Assembly (NCBI RefSeq): GCF_029623955.1
Contig: NZ_JARSBP010000003.1
Coordinates: 930,001 to 994,000 of the forward strand
Length of the DNA: 64,000 nucleotides
Direction of reading: 5' to 3'
DNA from: Mycobacterium sp. 236(2023)
GTDB taxonomy: Bacteria; Actinomycetota; Actinomycetes; Mycobacteriales; Mycobacteriaceae
Made by a program: the position numbers and the translations under genes. Shown piece by piece: positions 35,666 to 44,943 of the stretch; the first letter of the stretch is position 1, and each line of letters starts with the position of its first letter. The notes under the pieces were generated by a model, which did no database searches, had not been told where the DNA came from, and saw nothing but the letters and a program-made list of their open reading frames with translations.

Positions 35666-36459
35666 CGGAAGCAGCCGGGCCCGGCGCTCTCGTCGAGCGC
35701 CGGGGCAACGTCATGGTCATCACGATCAACCGGCCCGAGGCGCGCAACGCCATCAACTCGGCCGTGTCGATCGCGCTCGGCGACGCGCTGGAAGAGGCGC
35801 AGCAGGACCCGGATGTCTGGGTGGTCGTCGTCACCGGTTCGGGAGACAAATCCTTCTGCGCCGGAGCGGATCTCAAAGCACTGTCCAAAGGTGAGAACAT
35901 CGGCCACCCGGATCAGCCCAAGTGGGGCTTCGCCGGCTACGTGCGCCACTTCATCGACAAGCCGACCATCGCGGCGGTCAACGGCACCGCCCTGGGTGGC
36001 GGCACCGAGCTCGCCCTCGCCAGCGACCTCGTCGTAGCCGGAGAGGGCGCGAAATTCGGTCTGCCCGAAGTGAAGCGGGGGCTGATCGCCGCAGCCGGCG
36101 GTGTCTTCCGGCTCGTCGACCAGATCCCGCGCAAGGTGGCGCTGGAGATGATGTTCACCGGCGAACCGATCACCTCGGCCGAGGCGTTGAAGTGGGGCCT
36201 CATCAACGAGGTGGTTCCCGACGGCACCGAGCTGGAGGCGGCGTTGAAGCTGGCCGAGCGGATCACCGTCAACGCGCCGCTGGCCGTGCAGGCGAGCAAG
36301 CGCGTCGCCGTCGGTTCCGACGACGGTGTCGTCACCGATGACGAACCCGGGTGGAAGCGCACGAGGCGCGAAGTGGCGGTCGTCTTCAGCTCCGAGGACG
36401 CCAAAGAAGGTCCGCTGGCGTTCGCGCAGAAGCGCGAGCCTGTCTGGAAAGCCAAGTAG
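35662..36459 (+). CDS. Enoyl-CoA hydratase/isomerase (crotonase family)
   Basis: 265 residues. Oxyanion-hole segments CAGADLKAL and GTALGGGTELAL are clear, and the Glu of GGGTELAL corresponds to one of the two catalytic acids. The second acid position lies in GLIAAAGGVFRL, where the usual acidic residue is absent, so the reaction may differ from simple hydration. Starts at a GTG overlapping the thiolase stop and belongs to the same operon. Confidence 0.88.
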
Positions 36460-36481
36460 AGCAACACGTGAGGAATCAATG

Positions 36482-37624
36482 ATGAAGCGAACGATTTACG
36501 ACGAAGAGCACGAGGCCTTCCGCGACACCGTGCGCGGCTACATCGAGAGTGAGCTCGTCCCCAACGCCGAGAAGTGGGAAGCCGAGCGCATCGTCGACCG
36601 GTCCGCCTACGTGGCGGCGGGCAAGCACGGACTGATCGGGTTCAACATGCCCGAGGAGTTCGGCGGCGGCGGCACCGACGACTTCCGCTTCAACGCGATC
36701 ATCGACGAAGAGATCAGCAAAGCAGGCGTTCCCGCTCCCGCGCTGAGCCTGCACAACGATGTCGTCGGCCCGTATTTCAAGGACCTGGCCAACGACGAGC
36801 AGAAGCAGCGCTGGCTGCCGGGCATCACCAGCGGCGAACTCGTCATCGCCATCGCGATGACCGAGCCCGGCGCGGGCAGCGACCTGGCCGGCATCAAGAC
36901 GTCCGCGGTCCGTGACGGTGACGACTGGATTGTCAACGGCTCCAAGACATTCATCTCATCCGGTATCAACTGCGACCTGTGTGTCGTCGTCGCCCGCACC
37001 GATCCCGAAGCCGGCCACAAGGGCTTCAGCCTCCTCGTCGTCGAGCGCGGCATGGAGGGTTTCACCCGCGGCCGCAAGCTCGAGAAGATGGGTCTGCACG
37101 CGCAGGACACCTCGGAGCTGCACTTCGAGAACGTCCGCGTCCCCGGCGCCAACCTGCTGGGCAAGGAGGGTCGCGGCTTCTACCACCTGATGACCAACCT
37201 GCCGTCGGAGCGTCTGTCGATCGCCATCTCCGCGATCGCCGGCGCACGCGAAACCTGGCGCCAGACACTGCAGTACGCCAAGGACCGCAAGGCGTTCGGG
37301 CAGCCGATCGGCAGCTTCCAGCACAACCGGTTCCTGCTGGCCGAGATGGACACCGAGCTCGAAGTCACCGAGCAATACATCGACCGGTGCCTGCAGGGTG
37401 TCGTCGACGGTGAGCTGACGGCGGTCGAGGCGGCGAAGGCGAAGTGGTGGGCCACCGAGACGGCCAAGAAGGTCGTCGACCAGTGCGTGCAGCTGCACGG
37501 CGGCTACGGCTACATGCTGGAGTACCGCGTCGCTCGCGACTACGTGGACGGGCGTATCCAGACGATCTTCGGTGGCACCACCGAGATCATGAAGGAGATC
37601 ATCGGCCGCGATCTGGGCTTGTAG
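36482..37624 (+). CDS. Acyl-CoA dehydrogenase (FadE)
   Basis: 380 residues. The three-domain ACAD pattern is complete: IAMTEPGAGSDLAGI (FAD/substrate loop), SERLSIAISAIAGARETW, DRKAFGQPIGSFQ, and C-terminal LHGGYGYMLEYRV with the catalytic Glu, then IFGGTTEIMKEIIGR. It introduces the trans-2 double bond into acyl-CoA and passes electrons to ETF. The second of two adjacent ATGs is preferred because GAGGA is then seven bases upstream. Last gene of the thiolase operon. Confidence 0.93.
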   Translation: MKRTIYDEEHEAFRDTVRGYIESELVPNAEKWEAERIVDRSAYVAAGKHGLIGFNMPEEFGGGGTDDFRFNAIIDEEISKAGVPAPALSLHNDVVGPYFKDLANDEQKQRWLPGITSGELVIAIAMTEPGAGSDLAGIKTSAVRDGDDWIVNGSKTFISSGINCDLCVVVARTDPEAGHKGFSLLVVERGMEGFTRGRKLEKMGLHAQDTSELHFENVRVPGANLLGKEGRGFYHLMTNLPSERLSIAISAIAGARETWRQTLQYAKDRKAFGQPIGSFQHNRFLLAEMDTELEVTEQYIDRCLQGVVDGELTAVEAAKAKWWATETAKKVVDQCVQLHGGYGYMLEYRVARDYVDGRIQTIFGGTTEIMKEIIGRDLGL

Positions 37625-37633
37625 ACAAACGAA

Positions 37634-37676
37634 TTCGGCGTGTTCAGTTGCGATAGCCGCGACTGAACACGCCGAA
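37634..37676. terminator. Perfect 15-bp stem-loop between convergent genes
   Basis: TTCGGCGTGTTCAGT (37634-37648) pairs perfectly with ACTGAACACGCCGAA (37662-37676) around a 13-base loop, and three more pairs form beyond a mismatch. It lies between the acyl-CoA dehydrogenase and fasciclin stops. A bidirectional terminator is likely. Confidence 0.68.
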
Positions 37677-37689
37677 GTCGTTGAGAGAG

Positions 37690-38430
37690 TTAGCCGATCG
37701 GTGCTTCGGCGGCCGGTGCCGGTGCCTCGGCGGGCATCGGAGTGGACGGCGTCGTCGTCGTCGTGGTCGTGGTGGTGGTCGTCTCGCTGGTGCTGGTGCT
37801 CGTCGGCGTGATCGGCGCGGGAGCGTCGGCCGGGTTGAGCACAGCGTCGACGATGTAGATCCGCGCGTTCTGCGCCTGGATCCCGCCGCAGACGACCTTG
37901 ACCGTCTCGTTGACCTGGATGTCGCCACCCGAACCGGTCACCTCGAGCTCGGTGCCCTCCTGCGTCGGGCGCTGGCCCTTGACGTCATCGGGGCCAAGCA
38001 GGCCGAGGAACGCATGGTAGTACACCAGGCTGGTCAACGCCGCCGGGTCGGTCTTGAGGACCTCGAGCTGCTCCGGCGGAAGCGCCGCGAACGCCTCGTC
38101 GGTCGGCGCGAAGACGACGTACGGGCCGTTGTCGAGCACGCTCGTGATGTTGACGGCCGGGTTCAGCCCTCCGGACACCGCCGAGTTGAACGTGGAGATG
38201 GACGGGATGCTCGCCAGCACTGTGCTGACGGGCATGCTCGCCAGGCCCTTCCAGTTGGGCAGGGCTTCCTTGAAGGCGCCGCAGTCGGGACCCTGTGGAT
38301 CGGGGATCGGGGTCTCCACCGTGTTGGTGGGGGTCGGCTGTGCGTAGGCGTTGACGGCCAGCGGAACAGACAGGGCGATCGCGGCGGTGCTCAGCGCGAC
38401 GCCGAAGGCCTTGCTGGTGCGGGTCTTCAC
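37690..38430 (-). CDS. Secreted fasciclin-domain protein (MPT70/MPT83-like)
   Basis: 246 residues. Signal peptide with a likely cleavage after AYA at about residue 30, a fasciclin (FAS1) domain at about 65-200 (FNSAVSGGLNPAVNITSVL, VVFAPTDEAFAALP, LVYYHAFLG and the terminal IYIVDAVLNPAD), then a Ser/Thr/Pro-rich tail with a run of eleven Thr. FAS1 proteins mediate adhesion or envelope binding. The tail is longer and more Thr-rich than in MPT70 and could be glycosylated. The GTG has AGGAG seven bases upstream. Confidence 0.88.
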   Translation of the reverse strand: MKTRTSKAFGVALSTAAIALSVPLAVNAYAQPTPTNTVETPIPDPQGPDCGAFKEALPNWKGLASMPVSTVLASIPSISTFNSAVSGGLNPAVNITSVLDNGPYVVFAPTDEAFAALPPEQLEVLKTDPAALTSLVYYHAFLGLLGPDDVKGQRPTQEGTELEVTGSGGDIQVNETVKVVCGGIQAQNARIYIVDAVLNPADAPAPITPTSTSTSETTTTTTTTTTTPSTPMPAEAPAPAAEAPIG

Positions 38431-38588
38431 GGTGTGCTCCTTACATATGTCAAGTCGCAAGGATGGTATGTGCACACATTGGTAACGGCAAAGTCGAGAA
38501 CCCGCATCAACGCCGCGTATCAGAGCGTCAATAACGGTCTGAGCTGGGCATATGACGGCCTACAGCAGGTGGAGGATTGGCTGGGACG

Positions 38589-39179
38589 TCACCGGGATTC
38601 TTCGGGCAGCAGCGTGGCCACCATCCGGGCCAGATCGTCTGCGGCATCCTCGAACGTCGCCGACCCCGAACTGGCTTGCACCATCGCGCCCATCAGCCCG
38701 AATTCGAGCGTCTCGGCGACCTCCGGCCACGCCGCCGACCGCAAGACGGTGCGGACTCGGCGTTGCAGTTCGGCGTGGATGCGTTTGCGGATCGCGTGCA
38801 CCGACGTCTCCTGCGAGATCATCGCGCTCGCACACGCCGCAGCAAGCCCTGGCTGATCGGCGACCAGCATCACCAACTGATGGAACAGCGCGCCGACCCG
38901 CGTCTGCGCGGACTCGTCGACGTCGACTCCGAGCGGGGCGTCGCGCAGCAGGCCCAGATACACCTCGGCGACGATCGCATCCTTCGAACGGAAATAGACG
39001 CACAGATCGCTGTGGGAAACGCCTGCCTTCTCGGCGATGCGCCGCGTGGTCAGATCGTCGTAGGCGACGTCGCGCAACAACTCGACGGTGGCGTCGAGAA
39101 CGACACGCACCACGTCGTGGTCGTCGCGGTCGCGGTCACCGTAGGAGCGAAGGAAGATGACCTTCGCCGTGGAAGTCAC
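38589..39179 (-). CDS. TetR-family regulator
   Basis: 196 residues. Helix-turn-helix in LDATVELLRDVAYDDLTTRR followed by IAEKAGVSHSDLCVYF (about 28-65), with a C-terminal helical effector domain. It starts at a GTG overlapping the stop of the upstream SDR gene (GTGA), so it is the second gene of an SDR-regulator operon and may autoregulate it. A longer frame runs upstream but only inside the SDR gene. Confidence 0.83.
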   Translation of the reverse strand: MTSTAKVIFLRSYGDRDRDDHDVVRVVLDATVELLRDVAYDDLTTRRIAEKAGVSHSDLCVYFRSKDAIVAEVYLGLLRDAPLGVDVDESAQTRVGALFHQLVMLVADQPGLAAACASAMISQETSVHAIRKRIHAELQRRVRTVLRSAAWPEVAETLEFGLMGAMVQASSGSATFEDAADDLARMVATLLPEESR

Positions 39180-40132
39180 GCACTCGAGCCTAGGCTCGTC
39201 GCGCTCGGTGTGCAGAGGTGTTCCGAGAGGCCCCACAGCTCCAGCGCCCGCGATTCATCCATCGCGTAGGGGGCGGCGGTCCGGATCGTGCAGTCCGACA
39301 GGTACACACCGCCCTCGCCGTCGAGTTCTTCGCTGACCGCCGCCCACACCTGGGTGGCCGCGCCGTGGTCGGGGGTCGTGAACTGCTGCCGGAAGTCCGT
39401 CGGCGCCTTGTCCGGATTGCGGGACGAGCTCGACTTGTTGAGGCTCTCGAAATCGTCACCGGTCATGTGGCGCGCCAGCGACGTCGCGACGATCCCGGGG
39501 TGCACCGCGAACGCACGCACGCTGCTGTCGCGCAGCCTGCGGTCGAGTTCGACAGCATGCAGCACGTTGGCCGTCTTGGAAGCGCCGTACGCGGCGAACT
39601 TGTCGTAGTCGCGGCGCTCCCAGTTGGGGTCCTCGAAGTCGACGTCACTCATCCGGTGGCCCTCCGACGACAGGACGACCACGCGCGCCCCGTCGGCCGC
39701 GACCAGTGCCGGGAACAGCAGCCTCGTCAGCTCGAAATGGCCCAGATGGTTTGTGCCGAACTGGGTTTCGAAGCCCTCGGTGGTTCGCCCGAACGGCGTG
39801 AACATGACGCCTGCGTTGTTCATCAACACGTGGACGGCCGGGGTGATCTCGCTGATCTCCGCGGCAGCGGTGGCGACGGACGCCAGCGATGTCAGGTCCA
39901 GATGTACGCGCGACAGCTGCGCGTCACGCACGTCGGCCCGGATCCACGCCTCGGTCTCGGCGAGTGCTTCGGCGTTGCGGGCCGCGAGGATGACGTGCGC
40001 GCCGGTGCTGGCGAGCGCTTTGGCCGACTCCCGGCCGAGGCCAGACGAGGCGCCGGTGATGACGCAGGTTTTGCCGCTGAGGTCGACCCCGTCGACGATG
40101 TCGAGGGCGGTCGGGTTTGACGTCGATGTCAC
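39176..40132 (-). CDS. Short-chain dehydrogenase, retinol dehydrogenase-like
   Basis: 318 residues. Cofactor motif TGASSGLG (about 26-33), NNAG, and active-site VVLSSEGH and YGASKTAN give a complete Ser-Tyr-Lys set. Length and the post-Tyr region fit the WWOX/retinol-dehydrogenase-like SDRs, which act on bulky hydrophobic alcohols or ketones. GTG start; divergent from the gamma-carbonic anhydrase-like gene. Confidence 0.85.
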   Translation of the reverse strand: MTSTSNPTALDIVDGVDLSGKTCVITGASSGLGRESAKALASTGAHVILAARNAEALAETEAWIRADVRDAQLSRVHLDLTSLASVATAAAEISEITPAVHVLMNNAGVMFTPFGRTTEGFETQFGTNHLGHFELTRLLFPALVAADGARVVVLSSEGHRMSDVDFEDPNWERRDYDKFAAYGASKTANVLHAVELDRRLRDSSVRAFAVHPGIVATSLARHMTGDDFESLNKSSSSRNPDKAPTDFRQQFTTPDHGAATQVWAAVSEELDGEGGVYLSDCTIRTAAPYAMDESRALELWGLSEHLCTPSATSLGSSA

Positions 40133-40197
40133 GTCGTGAGGATTGCACGGATCGCGGACGCATCGCACACCCGGGGCTCCCGCGGCCCGGTCCGTCC

Positions 40198-40203
40198 TAC
40201 GAT
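40198..40203 (+). promoter_or_regulatory. Candidate -10 box (TACGAT), leaderless start
   Basis: TACGAT lies seven bases before the ATG at 40211. It overlaps an upstream in-frame ATG at 40202, which is therefore unlikely to be the start. Confidence 0.5.
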
Positions 40204-40210
40204 GACCCGC

Positions 40211-40738
40211 ATGGCCGAGCCACTGATTCTGTCCATTGCCGGACGCGCGCCCGAACTGCATCCGCAGAGCTGGGTCGCGCCCAATGCCACGGTGATCGGA
40301 CAGGTCGTCCTCGCCGCCGGCGCGAGCCTCTGGTACGGCGCGATCCTGCGCGCGGAGGTCGAGCCCATCGAGATCGGCGCGGGCACCAACATTCAGGACG
40401 GCGTGACGATCCACGTCGATCCGGGGTTCCCCGCGCGGATCGGTGCCGGCGTCAGTGTCGGCCACAACGCGGTGCTGCACGGATGCACCATCGAGGACGA
40501 CTCGCTCGTCGGTATGGGCGCGGTGGTCCTCAACGGTGCCGTCGTCGGGTCCGGTTCGTTGATCGCTGCGGGTGCGGTGGTGCCGCAGGGGGCGGTCATC
40601 CCGCCCGGCTCGATGGTCGCCGGGGTGCCCGGCAAGGTGCGCAGGCAGCTCAGCGACGACGAGATCGCCGGGATCCGCACCAACGCGACGCTGTACCAGG
40701 AGCTGGTCAAAGTCCATCGTGACGCAGGCAACGCCTGA
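40211..40738 (+). CDS. Gamma-carbonic anhydrase-like left-handed beta-helix protein
   Basis: 175 residues made of hexapeptide repeats (APNATVIGQVVLAAGASLW and onward). Zinc-binding type His are at 68 (TIHVD), 85 (VGHNA) and 90 (VLHGC), the spacing of gamma-class carbonic anhydrases and their YrdA/PaaY relatives. Activity may be CO2 hydration or a CoA-related hydrolysis; the sequence does not decide. The start was chosen by its distance from the TACGAT box. Confidence 0.85.
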   Translation: MAEPLILSIAGRAPELHPQSWVAPNATVIGQVVLAAGASLWYGAILRAEVEPIEIGAGTNIQDGVTIHVDPGFPARIGAGVSVGHNAVLHGCTIEDDSLVGMGAVVLNGAVVGSGSLIAAGAVVPQGAVIPPGSMVAGVPGKVRRQLSDDEIAGIRTNATLYQELVKVHRDAGNA

Positions 40739-40786
40739 TCTGGGTTCCGAATCAGAACCGCGGGGTACAGCGGAAAGGTGAATTCC

Positions 40787-41923
40787 GTGCGCACCTTCGT
40801 GACCGGCGCCACCGGCTACATCGGTTCTCGCCTGGTCGCCACATTGCTCAAGGATGGCCACCAGGTCGTCGCGGCCAGCCGAGACCCCGACCGTCTCGCG
40901 GCGTTCGGCTGGTATGACGACGTCGAGAAGGTGACGCTCGACGCGCACGACGAGATCTCTGCGCAGCAGGCGCTCACCGATGCCGGCCCGATCGACGTCC
41001 TCTACTACCTCGTCCACGGAATCGGTCAGCCGGGCTTCCGCGAAGCCGACAACAGGGCCGCCGCCAACGTCGCGACCGCGGCCAAGGCGGCAGGCGTGCG
41101 GCGGATCGTCTATCTCGGTGGCTTCGTTCCGGACGACGATTCGCTGTCCGAGCATCTGACCAGCCGCGCCGAGGTCGCCGCCGCGCTCACCATCGACGGC
41201 GGGCCGGACGTGGTGTGGCTCGGTGCCGCGATCGTGATCGGTGCCGGCTCCACGTCGTTCGAGATGCTGCGCTACGTCAGCGACCGGTTCCTGGTGCTGC
41301 CGATGCCGGAATGGTCGAGCAACCCGATCGACCCGATCGCGGTCACCGATGTCCTGCACTACCTCGTGGCGGCGGCCGATCCGAAGGTCCCCGCCGGGGC
41401 GTACGACATCCGCGGCCCCGAGACCACCACCTACGGCGACCTGTTGCGCACCTACGCCCGGATCGCGGGGATCTGGCGGGCGCCGCTGCCGGTGTACGGC
41501 GTCGACACCGGGCTGGTGTCCAAGGTGACGGGCCTCGTGTTGCCGGTCCCGGGCGGCTTGGCGGCGGATCTCGTTGAGTCGCTTGACTATCCGATGATGG
41601 CGTCGGCCGACGGCCTGCGTGATCTCGTCGGCGAACCGCCCGGCGGGTCTGTCGGCATCGAGGATGCGATCCGCCGTGCCGTCACCAGCCCGCCGCGCCG
41701 ACCGGTCGACGAACTCGGGGACCCCCACCACCTCGCCGACACCGACCCCGTGTGGGCGGGCGGTGACACGCTGCGGCTGAAGCAGTTGGCGAGCGCGGTG
41801 ACCCCACCGGTCGTGCGTCCCGTGCTCGGACTGCTCGGGTTCGTCCCGCGACCTGTCGCCGCCGCTGTGAGAACCGGGCTCGACCATGTACTTGGATTGG
41901 TGCCCAGGGTGATTCCCGCGTGA
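40787..41923 (+). CDS. NAD(P)-binding epimerase/NmrA-like protein
   Basis: 378 residues. N-terminal Rossmann motif TGATGYIGSRL, then YYLVHGIG and RRIVYLGGF in the atypical/extended SDR layout, and a C-terminal region containing a Pro-rich hydrophobic segment. It probably modifies a nucleotide sugar, quinone or lipid intermediate; no specific substrate is visible. GGAAAGG is eight bases before the chosen GTG; an in-frame GTG nine bases upstream is the alternative. Its stop overlaps the next gene (GTGA). Confidence 0.8.
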   Translation: MRTFVTGATGYIGSRLVATLLKDGHQVVAASRDPDRLAAFGWYDDVEKVTLDAHDEISAQQALTDAGPIDVLYYLVHGIGQPGFREADNRAAANVATAAKAAGVRRIVYLGGFVPDDDSLSEHLTSRAEVAAALTIDGGPDVVWLGAAIVIGAGSTSFEMLRYVSDRFLVLPMPEWSSNPIDPIAVTDVLHYLVAAADPKVPAGAYDIRGPETTTYGDLLRTYARIAGIWRAPLPVYGVDTGLVSKVTGLVLPVPGGLAADLVESLDYPMMASADGLRDLVGEPPGGSVGIEDAIRRAVTSPPRRPVDELGDPHHLADTDPVWAGGDTLRLKQLASAVTPPVVRPVLGLLGFVPRPVAAAVRTGLDHVLGLVPRVIPA

Positions 41924-42630
41924 GCGCGCCCACCGGTTGGGCCGGCGAGCTGCGCAACATCGCGCGCGCCAAAGCCCCGCCCTACAACGAGCCGCCGTCG
42001 GTGATCAGCAGACGCAAAATCATCGTCTCCGTCGTCCTCCTCATCGGCGCCGCGTTGCTCGGTTATTCGCTGAGCCGACCTCCCGGGGACGAGACGTTCG
42101 TCTGGCTCACGCTCGCACTGGCCGGCGTCTGGGCCGCGGGGGCCTTCGCTTCGGGACCCCTGCACATGGGTTACATCTGTTTCCGCGGCCGCAACCAGCG
42201 TCCCGTCATCACCGGGACGGCAGTCGGGTTGGGGCTGGGCGCCGTCTTCGTCGTCGGCGGATTGGTGGCGCGGGAGATCCCGGGGGTCAACGACTACATC
42301 CGTGAGGTCCTGCAGTACTCGAACGCCGGACCCCTGTACCTCATCGTGTTCATCACCGTGATCAACGGTTTGGCCGAGGAGATGTTCTTCCGCGGAGCCG
42401 TCTACACCGCACTTCTGAAATTCCACCCGGTGATCGTGTCGACCGTCCTCTACGTGATCGCGACGGCCGCGACCACGGGCAACCCGATGCTTGGCTTCGC
42501 CGCAATCATTCTCGGCGTCATCTGTGCCCAGTTGCGCCGCGCCACCGGGGGAGTGCTCGCACCGATGCTGACCCATTTCTTCTGGGGTCTGGTCCTGGTG
42601 CTCGCACTGCCTCCGATGTTCGGCGTCTAA
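41920..42630 (+). CDS. CPBP-family intramembrane metalloprotease
   Basis: 236 residues, about seven hydrophobic segments. The CPBP/Rce1 signature GLAEEMFFRG gives Glu153, Glu154 and Arg158, and the late segment APMLTHFFWGL contributes the metal-binding His. These membrane proteases act on prenylated or other membrane-bound proteins, and in bacteria often in immunity or secretion. Coupled to the epimerase gene. The stop overlaps that of the convergent MFS gene. Confidence 0.86.
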   Translation: MSAPTGWAGELRNIARAKAPPYNEPPSVISRRKIIVSVVLLIGAALLGYSLSRPPGDETFVWLTLALAGVWAAGAFASGPLHMGYICFRGRNQRPVITGTAVGLGLGAVFVVGGLVAREIPGVNDYIREVLQYSNAGPLYLIVFITVINGLAEEMFFRGAVYTALLKFHPVIVSTVLYVIATAATTGNPMLGFAAIILGVICAQLRRATGGVLAPMLTHFFWGLVLVLALPPMFGV

Positions 42631-43910
42631 CTGAGAGGGTGCGCGATCTCGTCGCGGTGCATCTTGGCCGCCCAGATCGCAACGCCGGCAAGGAGCACCG
42701 GCACGAGGCCCGCGGCGAGGAAGATCGCCTCCATCGACACGACCTTCGACAGCGGCCCGACGATCGCGAACGACACCGGCATGAAGGCCAGCGACACGAA
42801 GAAGTCCAGGCTCGACACCCGGCCCAGCATCTCCGGCGGAACCCGCCGTTGCAGCAGCGTGCCCCAGATGACCATTGCCGCACCGTCGGTGACCCCGATG
42901 ACGAAGGTGGCCAACGCCATCAGCGGGAATGACGACGTGACGCCGACGATGACCAGCGGTATCGAGCCGACGCTCCACATCGCCATCATCATCGTCAGGT
43001 AGCGGCGGGGCATCCGCCGCGACGACACCGCCAAAGCGCCGAGCGCACTGCCCAATCCGAAAAATGCCAGGACGAAACCGTACATCTGTGCGCCATGGGT
43101 GAAGCGGTCCTGCGCGATGAACGGCAGAAGTACCTCGATCGGGCCGAGGACGACGAGCACGAAGATGCTGGCGAACAGCAGCGTCCACAGCAGCCACGGT
43201 GTTCTGCGGACGAAGCTGAAGCCGTCTTTGAGGTCCTGCACCAGGTGGGGTTTCGGTTCCTGGTGTGCGGCAGCCTCTTTGACGGTTGGCGTCCGGGTCG
43301 CCACCAGTAGGACCAGTCCGATGCCGAACAGCACCGCCACCACGACGGCACCGGCCGACGGGAACGTTGCACCGATGAGCAGTCCCGCGACGGCCGGACC
43401 GACGGCGCGCTGGAACACCGGCCGCACCATGCCTTCGACGCCGTTGGCCGCCAGCAACTGCTCGGCGGGCAGGATGCGCGGCAGGATCGCGCTGTAGGCG
43501 GGGAAGAAGAACGCCGCCGCTATGCCCAGCAGAGCCGCGGCGACAGCCATATGCCAGATACGCAGTGCGCCAGTCATTCCGAGGATGGCGACGACGGTGA
43601 CGACGGCCGTGTTGACAGCCTCGACGACGATGATGATGCCGCGCTGATTGAGCCGGTCGGCGGCCAGGCCGCCCACCAATACGAACGCGACCAGGCCGGC
43701 GCCGAGGCATGTCGCGACCAGAGAAAGCGCTGCAGGATCGTTGGACAGCTCGATGACCTGCAACGCCATCACGACGGCCCACATACCTTCGGCGAAGATC
43801 GACAGCGCGACCGCCGCGATGAGGAGACGGTACTCACGGAACCGGAACGGTGCGAGCACGCGCCAGCGGCCGGGGGCCACCGGCTGTTGGATGTCGAGTT
43901 GAGTGCTCAC
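42627..43910 (-). CDS. MFS drug-efflux-type transporter
   Basis: 427 residues with twelve hydrophobic segments. The loop GGLAADRLNQRG after segment 2 is the MFS motif A, and FFPAYSAILPRILP after segment 5 resembles the DHA3/Tap group of multidrug exporters. It likely exports a hydrophobic compound by proton antiport. GTG start with GAAGGG upstream. A long imperfect stem-loop separates it from the enoyl-CoA hydratase gene, so it probably has its own promoter. Confidence 0.87.
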   Translation of the reverse strand: MSTQLDIQQPVAPGRWRVLAPFRFREYRLLIAAVALSIFAEGMWAVVMALQVIELSNDPAALSLVATCLGAGLVAFVLVGGLAADRLNQRGIIIVVEAVNTAVVTVVAILGMTGALRIWHMAVAAALLGIAAAFFFPAYSAILPRILPAEQLLAANGVEGMVRPVFQRAVGPAVAGLLIGATFPSAGAVVVAVLFGIGLVLLVATRTPTVKEAAAHQEPKPHLVQDLKDGFSFVRRTPWLLWTLLFASIFVLVVLGPIEVLLPFIAQDRFTHGAQMYGFVLAFFGLGSALGALAVSSRRMPRRYLTMMMAMWSVGSIPLVIVGVTSSFPLMALATFVIGVTDGAAMVIWGTLLQRRVPPEMLGRVSSLDFFVSLAFMPVSFAIVGPLSKVVSMEAIFLAAGLVPVLLAGVAIWAAKMHRDEIAHPLS

Positions 43911-43946
43911 CCTTCGATTTTCGCCGACGGGCGCAACTCATTTTCT

Positions 43947-43999
43947 GTGATTCGGGCGTACCTGGACAACCAGGCGTTGACCGACTACGCCGAAATCAC
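43947..43999. terminator. Compound stem-loop after the enoyl-CoA hydratase gene
   Basis: Outer arms of 14 bases (43947-43960 and 43986-43999) pair with two mismatches and enclose an inner hairpin CCTGG-ACAA-CCAGG (43961-43974). It lies just downstream of the stop at 44002 on the minus strand. Its right arm plus flank repeats the sequence at 21066-21087 with one mismatch. Confidence 0.55.
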
Positions 44000-44001
44000 C
44001 G

Positions 44002-44820
44002 TCAGGAGTCGGTGAACTTCGCGGGCCTGCGCTGCTGGAAAGCTTTGGTGCCCTCGCGGAAGTCGTGGGAGTCCAGTAGCTGCAGCTGGCCGGTCTTCTC
44101 ACGTTCGAGGGCGCCTTCGAGCTCTGTCAGCGTCGCGGCGTTGATCGCGTCCTTCGTCTTGCGCAGGGCGATCGCCGGGCCGGAGACCAGCGTGCCGATC
44201 ACCTTGTCCACCTCGGCGTCGAACTCGTCGGCCGGGTAGACCGCACTCACCAGACCCCAGCCGTACGCCTCGTTCGCCGAGATGCGCTCGGCCAGCAGCG
44301 CCATCCGCATCGCCCGGATGCGGCCGGCCGCGGCGGCGATCAGGGCGGACGCGCCGCCATCGGGCATCAGCCCGATCTTGGTGAAAGCCAACATGAAAAA
44401 GGCCTTCTCCGAGGCCAATACGACGTCGCAGGCCAGCGCGAGGGAGGCGCCGACACCCGCGGCCGCACCGTGTACGACGGCCACGGCCGGCTGCGGAAGG
44501 GCGACCGTCGCGCGGATGCAGCGGTTGGCTGCGTCGAGAACGTCGGCGGGCGTCCCTGCAGCGCCCGGGTTCGCGTGGTCTTCCTCGCTGATTCCCGCGC
44601 CGGAGGAGAAGCCGCGTCCGGCGCCGCCGATGCGGACGATGCGCACGCGCGGGTCGGTAGCGGCGCGTTCGAGGGTGTCGGCATACGTCTTGAGCATCGG
44701 CGCCGTCAGTGAATTCAGGCTGTCCGGGCGGTTCAGCGTCACGGACAGGACGCCGTCGTCGAGGCTGACGGTGAGGTCCGCGATGCCTTCATAGACGTCG
44801 GTGCCGGAGTCGATGGTCAT
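44002..44820 (-). CDS. Enoyl-CoA hydratase/isomerase (EchA10/EchA11-like)
   Basis: 272 residues. Oxyanion-hole blocks FSSGAGIS and [13 protein letters not shown] are present. The second acid is Asp in GLMPDGGAS, as in PaaG-type isomerases, so shifting a double bond is as likely as hydration. It is divergent from mcr, the same arrangement as Rv1142c-Rv1143 in M. tuberculosis. Start is the ATG following GAAGGGTGCGTGC; longer versions extend into the shared promoter. Confidence 0.85.
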   Translation of the reverse strand: MTIDSGTDVYEGIADLTVSLDDGVLSVTLNRPDSLNSLTAPMLKTYADTLERAATDPRVRIVRIGGAGRGFSSGAGISEEDHANPGAAGTPADVLDAANRCIRATVALPQPAVAVVHGAAAGVGASLALACDVVLASEKAFFMLAFTKIGLMPDGGASALIAAAAGRIRAMRMALLAERISANEAYGWGLVSAVYPADEFDAEVDKVIGTLVSGPAIALRKTKDAINAATLTELEGALEREKTGQLQLLDSHDFREGTKAFQQRRPAKFTDS

Positions 44821-44878
44821 GCACGCACCCTTCGGTTTGGCGGACCTCCCGGGACCCCGATGACCCGTGGCCGGTCCG

Positions 44879-44899
44879 ACTTGGTTATACAAGTAAGCT
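44879..44899. promoter_or_regulatory. Divergent promoter/operator between echA-like gene and mcr
   Basis: ACTTG-GTTATA-CAAGT (44879-44894) is a perfect inverted repeat. Read on the minus strand its centre gives TATAAC as a -10, and TAAGCT (44894-44899) is a -10 candidate for mcr. A regulator bound here could control both genes. Confidence 0.45.
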
Positions 44900-44943
44900 A
44901 TGTCGGCGGTCAACCGAGCGATTCTGACGAAGGGCGGTTAGGC

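Noticed and set aside
38431..38588. Crp-type site near TGTGCACA upstream of the fasciclin gene
   Set aside because: The half-site spacing does not fit the TGTGA-n6-TCACA form. Only a chance 8-base palindrome is present.
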